Notes: a model not told the origin generated them from the sequence alone. A stretch of DNA of 64,000 nt from Thermococcus bergensis (GCF_020386975.1 NZ_JABFNK010000003.1:124001-188000); one strand, 5' to 3'. Shown: positions 37,275 through 46,116, counted from the stretch's first letter. Numbers and translations are program-made.

Positions 37275-38510
37275 ATGTTTAAGCTGACAGAATTTAACTA
37301 TGACGGAAAAACAGTCTTTTTCAGGGCAGATTTAAACTCCCCTGTCAAAAACGGAAAGATAATCAGCGATGCCCGATTTAGGGCCGTCCTACCCACCATA
37401 AGGTACCTACTCGAACACAACGCAAAGGTCGTTGTTGGAACTCACCAGAGCAAGCCCTATGAGGAAGATTACCTGACTACAGAACAGCATGCCGAAGTAT
37501 TAGGCTCTCTGCTCAGTACTGAGGTAAAATACGTGGAAGATATTTTCGGAAAATGCGCAAGGGAAGCGATAAGCTCTCTAAAACCCGGTGAAATACTGAT
37601 GCTGGAAAACCTCCGATTTGCGGCAGAAGAGACCAAACAAGCACCCCTAGAAAAGTGTGAGAATACGTATTTCGTTAGGAAGCTTAGCCCCCTTGTAGAT
37701 TACGTAGTCACAGATGCATTTGCCGCAGCTCATCGATCACAGCCCTCTTTAGTTGGTTTTGCAAGGCTAAAACCTATGATATCCGGTTTTCTGATGGAGA
37801 GCGAGCTGGAAGCACTGAATAAAGCATACGAAAGCAATGAAAGACCCAAAGTCTACGTGCTGGGTGGAGCAAAAGTTGATGATTCACTTAAAGTTGCCGA
37901 GAATGTGCTGAAAAATGGAAAAGCCGACTTAATTCTAACCGGCGGTTTAGTAGGCCAAATCTTTACTCTGGCAAAAGGATTCGACCTTGGAGATGCGAAC
38001 ATAAGTTTTCTTGAGAAAAAAGGACTGATAGAGCTTATAGAGTGGGCCGAGAAAATATTGAACGAATTCTACCCATATATAAGAACTCCAGTGGACTTTG
38101 CAGTCGAATACAAAGGTGAGAGAGTCGAAATCGACTTGCTAAGTGATAAAAAGTGGATTTTTGATGAGAGACCGATCATGGACATAGGAAGCAGAACAAT
38201 AGAAAAATACAGTGAGATACTTCAAGATGCTGCAATAATAGTAGCAAACGGCCCAATGGGAGTCTTTGAGATGGAAGAGTTTGCAGAGGGAACCGTAGAA
38301 GTTTTCAGAGCCATAGGAAAGAGCAAGGCATTCTCAGTAGTTGGTGGAGGACATTCAATAGCAAGCATAGAAAAACACAACATAACAGGGATATCGCACA
38401 TAAGCACGGGCGGCGGAGCAATGTTATCCTTCTTTGCCGGAGAAAAACTTCCTCTTGTCGAAGCGCTTAAAATAAGCTACGAAAAATTCAAAAATGTGGA
38501 AAAAAGATAA
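37275..38510 (+). CDS. pgk: Phosphoglycerate kinase
   Basis: 411 residues. It transfers phosphate between 1,3-bisphosphoglycerate and ADP and in Thermococcales works mainly in gluconeogenesis. Visible are FFRADLNSPV (about 16-25, substrate-binding), RFRAVLPTI, GTHQSKP, MLENLRF, GGAKVDDSL, and the C-terminal nucleotide loop VVGGGHSIAS and STGGGAMLSFFAGE. A TATA-like GTGTTTAAAATAATC (about 37218-37232) precedes it. No good TGM was found. Its end converges with the ABC-2 permease gene. Confidence 0.95.
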   Translation: MFKLTEFNYDGKTVFFRADLNSPVKNGKIISDARFRAVLPTIRYLLEHNAKVVVGTHQSKPYEEDYLTTEQHAEVLGSLLSTEVKYVEDIFGKCAREAISSLKPGEILMLENLRFAAEETKQAPLEKCENTYFVRKLSPLVDYVVTDAFAAAHRSQPSLVGFARLKPMISGFLMESELEALNKAYESNERPKVYVLGGAKVDDSLKVAENVLKNGKADLILTGGLVGQIFTLAKGFDLGDANISFLEKKGLIELIEWAEKILNEFYPYIRTPVDFAVEYKGERVEIDLLSDKKWIFDERPIMDIGSRTIEKYSEILQDAAIIVANGPMGVFEMEEFAEGTVEVFRAIGKSKAFSVVGGGHSIASIEKHNITGISHISTGGGAMLSFFAGEKLPLVEALKISYEKFKNVEKR

Positions 38511-38512
38511 AA

Positions 38513-39283
38513 TCACCCTATTGTCGCTTTTTCAAATTCAATCATGGCTATCCCCACAAGGAGGAAAGCCAGTAAGGCTAGGACTCCAACATCAGTAGCC
38601 AGGGCAAACTTCGCTACATGCTCCCCAATGAGAAAGTGCCTCGCACCATCAACGGCATATGTCAGCGGGTTGATGTAAGCTAAGACCTTCATCCAGTCGG
38701 GCATCGTGTCTATTGGATACATCGCGCCGCTCAGGAAGGTTAGCGGTAGCATGATGACCATCACCACCATCTGGAAGCCTTCCATGCTCTCCATCTTGAG
38801 GGCCACACTGACCCCAAAGCCCAAGAATGCCATCGAGAGCAGGAAGCCGATTCCAAGGGCGGGAATGAAGCCGCTCAGCCTGAGGCTCTCCGCGAGCGGG
38901 TAGGTGAGGGCAAGTATTATGGCACCTTGCGCCAGCGTCACTAGTGAGTCGCCAATCATCCTCCCTAGGATTCCCGCCTTCCTTGAAGCGGGAGCAACGA
39001 GTAGCTCCTTCAAAAAACCGAACTGCTTGTCCCAGATGACGCTCACTCCACCCATGAAGCTCATGTTGAAGACCGTCATGGCGAAGATGCCCGGCGCGAG
39101 GAAGGTGAGGTAATCCACCCCTCCAAAGACCATTCTCGCCATGGGATTGTCGAAGACCCTGCTCCAGCCGAGGCCAAAGAAGACGAGCCAGATGAGAGGG
39201 TTGATTATCATGCCCACCACCCTTGACCTCGCCCTCGTGAACCGCTTGATCTGTCTGTAAATCATAGTCGTCAGGGCATCCAT
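38513..39283 (-). CDS. ABC-2 type transporter permease (DrrB-like)
   Basis: 256 residues with about six membrane spans and the ABC-2 signature near the end (LTFLSGAMYPIDTMPDWMKVLAYINPLTYAVDGAR). It forms an exporter with the ATPase encoded immediately upstream, four bases away. It ends tail to tail with pgk. The whole three-gene operon has more G and C than flanking genes. Confidence 0.9.
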   Translation of the reverse strand: MDALTTMIYRQIKRFTRARSRVVGMIINPLIWLVFFGLGWSRVFDNPMARMVFGGVDYLTFLAPGIFAMTVFNMSFMGGVSVIWDKQFGFLKELLVAPASRKAGILGRMIGDSLVTLAQGAIILALTYPLAESLRLSGFIPALGIGFLLSMAFLGFGVSVALKMESMEGFQMVVMVIMLPLTFLSGAMYPIDTMPDWMKVLAYINPLTYAVDGARHFLIGEHVAKFALATDVGVLALLAFLLVGIAMIEFEKATIG

Positions 39284-39287
39284 TCTC

Positions 39288-40271
39288 TCACCTCCTCATC
39301 CTCATTCTCATGAAGGCTGCCATCGGGTTTTCAGGGCTTTCGTCCCTTATCTCCCTGCCAGTCAGGTGAAGGAAGACGTCGTTGAGCGTCGGGCGGTGGT
39401 AGGTAACCTCGATGATTTTGATGCCTCTCTCATTTGCAAGCTCGAAGAGCCTCGGAAGCGCTTCGGCGGCGTTGTCCACTTCGAGAGCAACCCTGCCGTC
39501 GGGAAGAACCTTACAACCCCTGATGAACTCGCCCTGGAGGCACTTCAGCTCCTCGGGAGCGTCGAGCTTGAGGTATATCACATCGTTTCCAACGAGCTTT
39601 TTGAGCTCTTCTGCTGTGCCCTCCGCTATTATCTTCCCATGGTCTATGATGGCTATCCTGTCCGCTAACTGCTCTGCCTCATCCATATAGTGGGTCGTAA
39701 GAAAAATCGTCATGTTGTGCTCCTCCTTCATGGCCTGTATATAATCCCAGATGTGCGCCCTCGTCTGCGGGTCGAGACCTATCGTCGGCTCATCGAGGAA
39801 GAGAACCTCAGGCTCGTGGAGTAGGGAGCGCGCTATCTCAAGCCTGCGCTGCATTCCCCCACTAAAGGTCTTCACGGGCTTATCCTTGAACTCCCACAGC
39901 TCGACGAACTTGAGGAGGCGCTCTATCTTATCTTTCAACTCGCTCCCCTTCAGCCCGTAGATTCTCCCGTGAATATACATGTTCTCCCATGCGGTAAGCT
40001 CTCTGTCGAGGCTCGTATCCTGGAAGACTATACCTATCCGTTTCCTCACTTCCATCGGCTCCTTAACGACGTCGTGGCCCGCAACGATGGCCCTCCCGGA
40101 GGTGGGCTTCAGGAGGGTGGTGAGCACGTGGACTGTTGTTGTTTTCCCGGCGCCGTTCGGCCCGAGGAATGCGAATATCTCCCCCTGCTTAACCCTGAAG
40201 GAGACCCCTTTAACGGCCTCAAAGTCGCCGTACTTCTTGATGAGGTTCTCAACGATGATGGCATCACCCAT
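39288..40271 (-). CDS. ABC exporter ATPase (DrrA/CcmA-like)
   Basis: 327 residues. Walker A GPNGAGKTT, signature FSGGMQRRLEIARSL, Walker B VLFLDEPTIGLDPQTR and H-loop TTHYMDEAE. The C-terminal DrrA1 domain (about 230-327) is typical of drug or lipid exporters. It overlaps the end of the PadR gene by eight bases, so translation is coupled. Confidence 0.92.
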   Translation of the reverse strand: MGDAIIVENLIKKYGDFEAVKGVSFRVKQGEIFAFLGPNGAGKTTTVHVLTTLLKPTSGRAIVAGHDVVKEPMEVRKRIGIVFQDTSLDRELTAWENMYIHGRIYGLKGSELKDKIERLLKFVELWEFKDKPVKTFSGGMQRRLEIARSLLHEPEVLFLDEPTIGLDPQTRAHIWDYIQAMKEEHNMTIFLTTHYMDEAEQLADRIAIIDHGKIIAEGTAEELKKLVGNDVIYLKLDAPEELKCLQGEFIRGCKVLPDGRVALEVDNAAEALPRLFELANERGIKIIEVTYHRPTLNDVFLHLTGREIRDESPENPMAAFMRMRMRR

Positions 40272-40740
40272 TTTCCTTTCCCCCTGGTATCTCGCCCAAT
40301 AGAATCAGCCTGACCCTCTTCGTAAACTCGGAGAACTCCTTCGCCAGGGCCCTCTTCTGCTCCCCACTCATCTCGTTAACGGAGTTAAAGACTTCCTTGA
40401 GCACCTCTGCCAGATCCCTGCCACCTAGACGAGCGAACTCTCTAAAGCGCTCTGCGGTCTCAATAGCTTCATTCACCTCGTACTCGTGCTCTCGGAGGTA
40501 TTCTTTCCCCTTCTCGGTTATGCGGTAGAGCTTCTTGTCCCTCTTTCCCTCACCGGCGACTTCGATGAGGCCAGCCCTTTTGAGGGAAGCAAGGATTGGA
40601 TAAATCGTGCCCGGGCTGGGATGAGGCATGCCGTACCTCTTTTCCAGCTCTGCCATTATACCGTACCCGTGGAGTGGGCCTTCCTCAAGGAGCTTTAGCA
40701 CGAGGAGTTTCAAGTGGCCTTTAAACTTTGGTTTCTCCAT
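40264..40740 (-). CDS. PadR-family transcriptional regulator
   Basis: 158 residues. The winged helix is clear: KLLVLKLLEEGPLHGYGIMAELEKRY, SPGTIYPILASLKRAGLIEV and LYRITEKGKEYL, followed by a helical dimerisation part. PadR proteins usually repress an adjacent exporter and respond to the exported compound. It is first in the operon with DrrA and DrrB. GGTGAAG lies before its ATG, and a perfect inverted repeat lies at its promoter. Confidence 0.92.
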   Translation of the reverse strand: MEKPKFKGHLKLLVLKLLEEGPLHGYGIMAELEKRYGMPHPSPGTIYPILASLKRAGLIEVAGEGKRDKKLYRITEKGKEYLREHEYEVNEAIETAERFREFARLGGRDLAEVLKEVFNSVNEMSGEQKRALAKEFSEFTKRVRLILLGEIPGGKENG

Positions 40741-40750
40741 TTTTCTTCAC

Positions 40751-40772
40751 CGACATATCGATTGATATGTCG
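40751..40772 (-). promoter_or_regulatory. Probable PadR operator (9-bp inverted repeat)
   Basis: CGACATATC-GATT-GATATGTCG has perfect nine-base arms. On the minus strand it falls directly after the TATA-like TTTATAAA (about 40775-40782) and 10 bp before the PadR start codon, so a bound dimer would block transcription start. Autoregulation of the PadR-ABC operon is inferred. Confidence 0.7.
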
Positions 40773-40836
40773 AATTTATAAAGCTTTCCTCGGAACGCTT
40801 ATTACCTTCGATTCTTACTCTAGGTGGGTGGTGTTC

Positions 40837-41265
40837 ATGAGGATTATACTCAAGCCCCTCTTTGATGTTGAGCTCCCGGCCGGCTTTGAAGAAATCATTC
40901 GTTCGAAATTAAGGGGTAAAGAAGTAAAGACGGGTGAGACCGTTGAGATAGACCTCCTCGGGAAGCCTCTGACCTTTAAAGTCGTCCTCGCCGACCCCAG
41001 TCCAATGAAGGTATCAAAAAACACCAGAATAGAAATAAAGAAGAGCGAGGTAAATGAGATAACCATTGAATTCGATGAAGACGTCAGAAAAGTACTCCCC
41101 TTCTCGAAGGGCCTTGTCATTGTCCTCCAAAACGATGTTCGAATCTATAACTGGAACGGGCAAAAACTTTATAGCAGGGAGTTCGAGGAACTGAAAGAAG
41201 TTAGGGTGGCGGAAGGAAAGGTGGTGGTAGTCCATGGGAACAGAGTCACGCTCATTGAGCCTTGA
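40837..41265 (+). CDS. Conserved hypothetical protein, beta-rich
   Basis: About 142 residues. The N-terminal part (GETVEIDLLGKPLTFKVVLADPSPMKVSKNTRIEI) resembles the second N-domain barrel of CDC48/VAT-type proteins; the C-terminal part has two short beta repeats (VIVLQNDVRIYNWNGQKLYS; VVVVHGNRVTLIEP). Function unknown. ATG 40837 follows AGGTGGGTGG; an in-frame start at 40714 lies across the PadR promoter and is rejected. It overlaps nth by 32 bp, suggesting co-expression. Confidence 0.7.
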   Translation: MRIILKPLFDVELPAGFEEIIRSKLRGKEVKTGETVEIDLLGKPLTFKVVLADPSPMKVSKNTRIEIKKSEVNEITIEFDEDVRKVLPFSKGLVIVLQNDVRIYNWNGQKLYSREFEELKEVRVAEGKVVVVHGNRVTLIEP

Positions 41266-41947
41266 GGGCTTCACCTTCGAGGAGAGCTGGGAAGAAAAGA
41301 AAAAGCGGGCCGAGAAGATAGTTGAAACCCTGATGAAGACCTACCCGAGAGAGAAACTCCTCATCGGAGACCCCTATAGGACTCTGATCCACTGCATAAT
41401 CTCCCAGAGGATGAGGGATGAAGTGACTTACAAAGTGTGGGAGGAGCTGTTTAAGAAGTATAAGAACATCAAGACGATAGCTAACACGCCCGTCGAGGAG
41501 ATGCAGGAATTTTTGAGAAAAAACGGTGTTGGCCTCTGGAAAACTAAGGGCGAGTGGATAGTAAAGACATCTCAAATAATTCTCGAAAAATACAACGGCA
41601 AAGTTCCAGAGGATATCAACGAGCTCATGAAGCTCCCGGGAATAGGACGAAAATGTGCAAACATAGTCTTGGCATACGGGTTCGGAAAGCAGGCAATTCC
41701 TGTTGATACCCACGTAAATAGAATCAGCAAAAGGTTAGGCCTGGCCCCTCTAAGGGTTTCACCTGAGAAAGTCGAAGAATACCTCAAAGAGTTAATCCCA
41801 AAGGATTTGTGGATATATGTGAACCACGCAATGGTTGACCACGGAAAGAGAATTTGCAAGCCCACAAACCCCAAATGCAACGAATGCCCCCTGCAGAACC
41901 TCTGCCCCTACGCAAAAGGCCAAATAAAGGAAGAAAAGATAAAGTAA
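41234..41947 (+). CDS. nth: Endonuclease III (DNA glycosylase/AP lyase)
   Basis: 237 residues. Base-excision repair of oxidised pyrimidines. The helix-hairpin-helix reads LPGIGRKCANIV with the catalytic Lys near 139, and the catalytic Asp is in IPVDTHVNR (about 158). A [4Fe-4S] cluster is formed by CKPTNPKCNECPLQNLC (C-x6-C-x2-C-x5-C, about 207-223). The start lies within the preceding gene. The alternative in-frame start codons further in would cut the N-terminal helix. Confidence 0.93.
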   Translation: MGTESRSLSLEGFTFEESWEEKKKRAEKIVETLMKTYPREKLLIGDPYRTLIHCIISQRMRDEVTYKVWEELFKKYKNIKTIANTPVEEMQEFLRKNGVGLWKTKGEWIVKTSQIILEKYNGKVPEDINELMKLPGIGRKCANIVLAYGFGKQAIPVDTHVNRISKRLGLAPLRVSPEKVEEYLKELIPKDLWIYVNHAMVDHGKRICKPTNPKCNECPLQNLCPYAKGQIKEEKIK

Positions 41948-41993
41948 AAGACCTTATATACTCCAACCACCAAATTTCTCTGGTGTTATGTAG

Positions 41994-42662
41994 ATGAGAT
42001 ATGAGATTATTCAAAGACCAAGTTTTAGCTTAGTTGAGGTGGAGTTAGAGGATGGAGAAGCTATTAAGGCAGAACCCGGCGCTATGGTTCATATGAGCCC
42101 AAACATAGAAATGGAGACAAAGACAGGCGGGATTTTTAAAGCCCTAAAACGGTCAATGCTTGGAGGAGAAAGCATATTTATAAACACCTTTAGAGCCAGG
42201 GGAGGCAAAGGGAGCGTTGGACTGGCTCCGCCGTATATGGGGGATATAGAGGCTCTAGAGCTGGGAGGAACCCTCTATGCTCAGAGCGGAGCATTTTTAG
42301 CCAGCTCTGAGGGGATAGAGATAGATACCAAATTCGGTGGCGCAAAGACCTTTTTCTCAAGGGAGGGGCTTTTCCTGCTCAAACTAAGTGGAGAAGGAAC
42401 AGTCTTCCTTTCAAGCTTTGGCGGGATATACAAAAAGGAGCTTAGGGGCGAAAGATTTATCATAGACACTGGCCATTTAGTGGCTTTTACAGAAGGCCTC
42501 GATTTCAAAGTAAGGAGAGTTGGGGGCCTAAAAAGCACAATTCTTGGCGGCGAAGGACTTGTTGCAGAATTCTATGGCACAGGAACATTATATATACAAA
42601 CAAGGAGCATAGACAGCTTTTTAGGCTGGCTTATTCCTTTCCTGCCCAAATCACGAGAGTGA
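41994..42662 (+). CDS. TIGR00266/AIM24 family protein
   Basis: 222 residues with the beta-helix-like repeats of the AIM24/TIGR00266 family (AEPGAMVHMSPNIEMETKTGG near 24-44; LGGEGLVAEFYGTGTLYIQTR near the end). The family is widespread and its function is not known; it may be involved in membrane or stress biology. A TATA-like CTTATATACTCC (about 41953-41964) lies upstream. Confidence 0.85.
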   Translation: MRYEIIQRPSFSLVEVELEDGEAIKAEPGAMVHMSPNIEMETKTGGIFKALKRSMLGGESIFINTFRARGGKGSVGLAPPYMGDIEALELGGTLYAQSGAFLASSEGIEIDTKFGGAKTFFSREGLFLLKLSGEGTVFLSSFGGIYKKELRGERFIIDTGHLVAFTEGLDFKVRRVGGLKSTILGGEGLVAEFYGTGTLYIQTRSIDSFLGWLIPFLPKSRE

Positions 42663-42705
42663 GCTTTTTATACCCTCTCTTTTATCCCTCCCTGGTGAGG
42701 AAAAC

Positions 42706-43473
42706 GTGATAGGTACATCAACTCAGTGCCTATTTGACAAAAGCCTAAGTGTCGCTCTCAACAAAATTAAGAATCTCAGCATTGATTTTGTTGAAATTGT
42801 CAATGAAGGGTATCACGAGCTCAACAGGTATAACTACAGAGCGCACAGAGATTTTCTAGAGGAAAACGGTTTAAAAAGCGTTATTCACGCTCCCTTCAGC
42901 GATATAAACATAGGAGCGTTAAACGAAAAAATAAGAAGGACTTCGCTTAAACTCATCTTTGAAACCCTTGAAATAGCACACGAAATGGGCTCTCTGCTGG
43001 TGGTAATTCATCCAGCACACAAATCCCCCCTAAGCGGAAGGTTTCCCAAAGCATATGAAAAAGTTCAAAGACGTTCTCTCGAAGAAATAGACCGCGTAGC
43101 GGAAAAAATAGGCGTGAGGGTTGCTTTAGAGAACATGCCCTCCTTCTGGATACTCGATGGTCAAACCCCGGATAGAATAGCAGAACTCGTTGACGGCACT
43201 AATCTGGGCGTGACGTTTGACATAGGTCATTTAAATACAACAACCAAGAACTTTGACGAGTTCATTGGACTCTTAAAAGATAGAATAGTACATGCGCACC
43301 TAAGCGACAATGATGGCACAAAGGACTCTCATCTTGCTTTGGGAGAAGGCACAGTCCCCTGGAAAGAAGTCTTGGAAAAATTACCCAAAGTCCCCATGTC
43401 TGTAGAGGTAAAAACATTCGAGGGCACTACTAAAAGCATCAAATTTTTGAAGGAACTCCAAAGCAATATTTGA
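42706..43473 (+). CDS. Sugar phosphate isomerase/epimerase-like TIM-barrel protein
   Basis: 255 residues, AP-endonuclease-2/xylose-isomerase-like barrel. Metal-site segments are visible: HAPFSDIN (about 65), VIHPAHK (about 103), ALENMP (about 143), TFDIGHLN (about 172), HAHLSDNDG (about 200) and VEVKTF at the end. It could be an endonuclease IV relative, but hydroxypyruvate isomerase/epimerase-like functions are as likely. GTG start preceded by GGTGAG. Confidence 0.8.
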   Translation: MIGTSTQCLFDKSLSVALNKIKNLSIDFVEIVNEGYHELNRYNYRAHRDFLEENGLKSVIHAPFSDINIGALNEKIRRTSLKLIFETLEIAHEMGSLLVVIHPAHKSPLSGRFPKAYEKVQRRSLEEIDRVAEKIGVRVALENMPSFWILDGQTPDRIAELVDGTNLGVTFDIGHLNTTTKNFDEFIGLLKDRIVHAHLSDNDGTKDSHLALGEGTVPWKEVLEKLPKVPMSVEVKTFEGTTKSIKFLKELQSNI

Positions 43474-43539
43474 TGTTTTTTCAATTTTTGGGTAGTACTG
43501 TTCTTATTGATTCATCAAGGAGCTTATTTTACCTACATA

Positions 43540-43555
43540 AAACTTTTATACGAAG
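43540..43555 (+). promoter_or_regulatory. Promoter of the acyl-CoA synthetase operon
   Basis: AAAACTTTTATACGAAGG is a clear BRE/TATA-type box about 55 bp before the ATG at 43606. Confidence 0.5.
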
Positions 43556-43605
43556 GAAGATAAAGTTCGAATGGAAATTTATTCAAAAATTTCAGGGGTG
43601 ATACC

Positions 43606-45027
43606 ATGGAAAGTCCAAAAATTGTTGAAGAGCTCAAACCATTCTTCGAGCCCAGGGCTGTCGCAATCATCGGAGCTACAGACAAAAAGGGAAAAGTTGG
43701 AAACGTCATTTTTGAAAACTTCAAAAGGAACAAAGAAAAAGGCATTTTCAAAGGAAATATCTATCCAGTAAACCCCAAGCTTGATGAAATCGACGGGTAC
43801 AAAGTGTACAAGAGCGTAAAGGAGCTTCCAAATGATACAGATCTGGCAGTAATCTCAATTCCCGCCCCCTTTGTGCCCGGTACAATGAAAGAGATCGCTG
43901 AGAAGGGAATAAAGGCAGTGGTCATTATCACCGGTGGTTTTGGAGAGCTTGGTGAAGAAGGAAAGAAAATGGAGGAAGAGATTCTCCAAATAGCAAGGGA
44001 AAACGGAATAAGGGTCATAGGACCCAACTGTGTTGGTGTCTATGTCCCCGACACTGGTGTTGACACCGTCTTCCTTCCCGATGAAAAAATGGACAGGCCT
44101 AAGAGCGGGCCAATAGCTTTTGTTTCTCAAAGTGGTGCTTTTGCCGCAGCAATGCTCGACTGGGCAGCTTTGGCAGGAATAGGAATTGGGAAGATGGTAA
44201 GCTACGGTAACAAAATAGACGTGGACGATGCAGATTTAATGGACTACTTCATTTACGATGACTCTATAAAGGTCGTTACATTCTACATAGAGGGAGTAAA
44301 GGACGGTAGAAAATTCATGGAAGCTGCAAAGAGAATAACGAAAGTGAAGCCAGTTATAGCCCTTAAGAGCGGAAAGACAGAATATGGTGCGAAGGCTGCT
44401 TCATCCCACACCGGAAGCTTGGCAGGAGCTGATGTAATTTATGACGCAGTCTTTAAGCAGACGGGGATTTTGAGGGCAGAGGACTTCGAGCACATGTTTG
44501 ACGTCGCAAAGGCATTTGCAAAGTGCAAGCTTCCAAAAGGAGACAGAGTTGGAATAATAACAGACGGTGGCGGAGCAGGAGTTATGGCAAGCGATGCAGT
44601 TGCTAAATTTGGCCTCAAAATGGCCGAGCTTAGCGAAGAGACCATCAAATATCTAAAAGAGCACTTCCCACCACACGCAGTTGCAGGAAATCCGACTGAT
44701 GTCGTTGGAGATACCGATGCCCAGAGGTACAAATACGCAATTGAGGCTTTTGTAAACGATCCAAACGTTGATGCAATAGTAGTAATTGTTCTCTTCCAGG
44801 TGCCGCTCTTGAACGAGGAAGAGATAATAGAAATCCTCGCAGACTACGCAAAGAAGAGCGAAAAGCCAATACTCGCAGTTGCCATGGGAGGTAAGAAGAC
44901 AGAACACTATGCAAAGATACTTGAAGAGAAGGGAGTTCCCGTATATCCGACGCCGGAAAGAGGTGTTAGAGCTTTGGCAGGTTTAGTCCAATACGCTAAA
45001 TATCTTGAAAAGTTAAAGAAAGAGTGA
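43606..45027 (+). CDS. Acyl/acetyl-CoA synthetase (ADP-forming), alpha subunit
   Basis: 473 residues. With the beta subunit it converts acyl-CoA, ADP and phosphate to acid, CoA and ATP, the main substrate-level phosphorylation of Thermococcales peptide and sugar fermentation. The CoA-binding Rossmann motif is AVAIIGATDKKGKVG (about 18-32), followed by the succinyl-CoA-ligase-like domain; the phospho-His is in ASSHTGSLAG (about 268). Thermococcales have several alpha paralogues with different acid preference; I cannot assign which. GGGGTGAT precedes the ATG; the beta gene follows after 35 bp. Confidence 0.92.
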   Translation: MESPKIVEELKPFFEPRAVAIIGATDKKGKVGNVIFENFKRNKEKGIFKGNIYPVNPKLDEIDGYKVYKSVKELPNDTDLAVISIPAPFVPGTMKEIAEKGIKAVVIITGGFGELGEEGKKMEEEILQIARENGIRVIGPNCVGVYVPDTGVDTVFLPDEKMDRPKSGPIAFVSQSGAFAAAMLDWAALAGIGIGKMVSYGNKIDVDDADLMDYFIYDDSIKVVTFYIEGVKDGRKFMEAAKRITKVKPVIALKSGKTEYGAKAASSHTGSLAGADVIYDAVFKQTGILRAEDFEHMFDVAKAFAKCKLPKGDRVGIITDGGGAGVMASDAVAKFGLKMAELSEETIKYLKEHFPPHAVAGNPTDVVGDTDAQRYKYAIEAFVNDPNVDAIVVIVLFQVPLLNEEEIIEILADYAKKSEKPILAVAMGGKKTEHYAKILEEKGVPVYPTPERGVRALAGLVQYAKYLEKLKKE

Positions 45028-45062
45028 TTTACTCTTATTTCATTATTATTGGGGGGATAATT

Positions 45063-45770
45063 ATGAAAGAAGAAGCTTTGAAAGTGATTGAAGAGGTCTT
45101 GGCTCAAGGTAGGAAGGCTTTAGTTGAATACGAAGCAAAGCAGGTTTTAAAAGCCTATGGTCTGCCAGTTCCAGAGGAAAAGCTCGCCAAAACCCTCGAC
45201 GAGGCCATAAAGTACGCAAACGAAATAGGGTACCCAGTTGCCATGAAACTCATGTCTCCACAAATCCTTCACAAAAGCGATGCAAAAGTCGTTATGCTCA
45301 ACATAAAGAACGATGAAGAGCTTAAGAAGAAATGGGAAGAGATACACGAGAACGCAAGGAAGTACAGACCGGATGCTGAAATTCTTGGTGTTCTCATAGC
45401 CCCAATGCTCAAGCCCGGAAGGGAAATCATCATTGGTGTCACTGAGGACCCACAGTTCGGTCACGCAATAATGTTCGGCCTTGGTGGAATATTCGTCGAG
45501 ATCCTCAAGGATGTGACGTTCAGGATAATCCCAATTGAAGAAAAAGACGCATGGGAAATGATAAGGAGCATCAAAGGATACCCAATCCTAGCCGGAGCAA
45601 GAGGAGAACCACCAGCAGACATGAAGGCCATCGTGGACATGATGCTGAAAGTTTCACAGCTCGTTGATGACCTCAAGGATTACATAAAGGAGATGGATCT
45701 AAACCCAGTCTTCGTTTATCCCGAAGGAGAAGGAGCAGTCATCGTTGACGCAAGAATTATTTTGAAGTGA
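45063..45770 (+). CDS. Acyl/acetyl-CoA synthetase (ADP-forming), beta subunit
   Basis: 235 residues, ATP-grasp domain. Visible are YGLPVPEEKLAKTLDEA, GYPVAMKLMSPQILHKSDAK (nucleotide-binding Lys/His region, about 60-80), FGLGGIFVEILKDV and KEMDLNPVFVYPEG. The GGGGGGA ribosome-binding site selects ATG 45063 over the upstream in-frame start. It is the partner of the alpha gene just upstream. Confidence 0.92.
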   Translation: MKEEALKVIEEVLAQGRKALVEYEAKQVLKAYGLPVPEEKLAKTLDEAIKYANEIGYPVAMKLMSPQILHKSDAKVVMLNIKNDEELKKKWEEIHENARKYRPDAEILGVLIAPMLKPGREIIIGVTEDPQFGHAIMFGLGGIFVEILKDVTFRIIPIEEKDAWEMIRSIKGYPILAGARGEPPADMKAIVDMMLKVSQLVDDLKDYIKEMDLNPVFVYPEGEGAVIVDARIILK

Positions 45771-45971
45771 TGCCTCTCTTTTCATGTTTCTAACTTTTCT
45801 TTATGTAAAGTTAATGTTACTTTAGTTTGACATGATGCAAAGGTATATATCCTTTGGACACCGATACCTCCAATAATAAGTTCAGCTCAATTAGCATTTT
45901 TTGAATATCAGATACCGCCAGATGTCAACATCGGAATAACATTCAGAAGAGCATGAAAGGAGGTGATAAGA
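45771..45971. other. Intergenic region with promoter and near-palindrome
   Basis: A T-rich tail follows the beta gene (CTCTTTTCATGTTTC). A near-palindrome TAAAGTTAA-TG-TTACTTTA lies at 45806-45824, some 20 bp before the TATA box GGTATATATCC (45842-45852). AGGAGGTGAT (about 45959-45966) precedes ATG 45972 of the pseudogene. Confidence 0.5.
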
Positions 45972-46070
45972 ATGACTTCAGAAAAAGAAAAGATTCTCCA
46001 GCAAGTAGTAGAGGAAATCTGGAACACGGGAAATGTGGAGTTAGTAGACAAGTTTTATGTCCCAAACTTT

Positions 46071-46116
46071 CTGACCTCCTCCCCGCCGTGAAGGGCAAGG
46101 CTTTCAAGAGAAAGAT
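46071..46116 (-). mobile_element. 46-bp insertion resembling an IS200/IS605 terminal hairpin
   Basis: The insert interrupts the SnoaL reading frame (46 bp, frameshift). Read on the minus strand it contains CCTTGCC-CTTCAC-GGCGGGG, which folds as RNA into a seven-pair stem with two G-U pairs, then GAGGAGGTCAG. As I remember them, ends of archaeal tnpB elements look like this (GAAAGCCT...GGGGAGGAGGTCAG). It is only an end, without any gene: a solo relic or minimal element. Confidence 0.5.
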
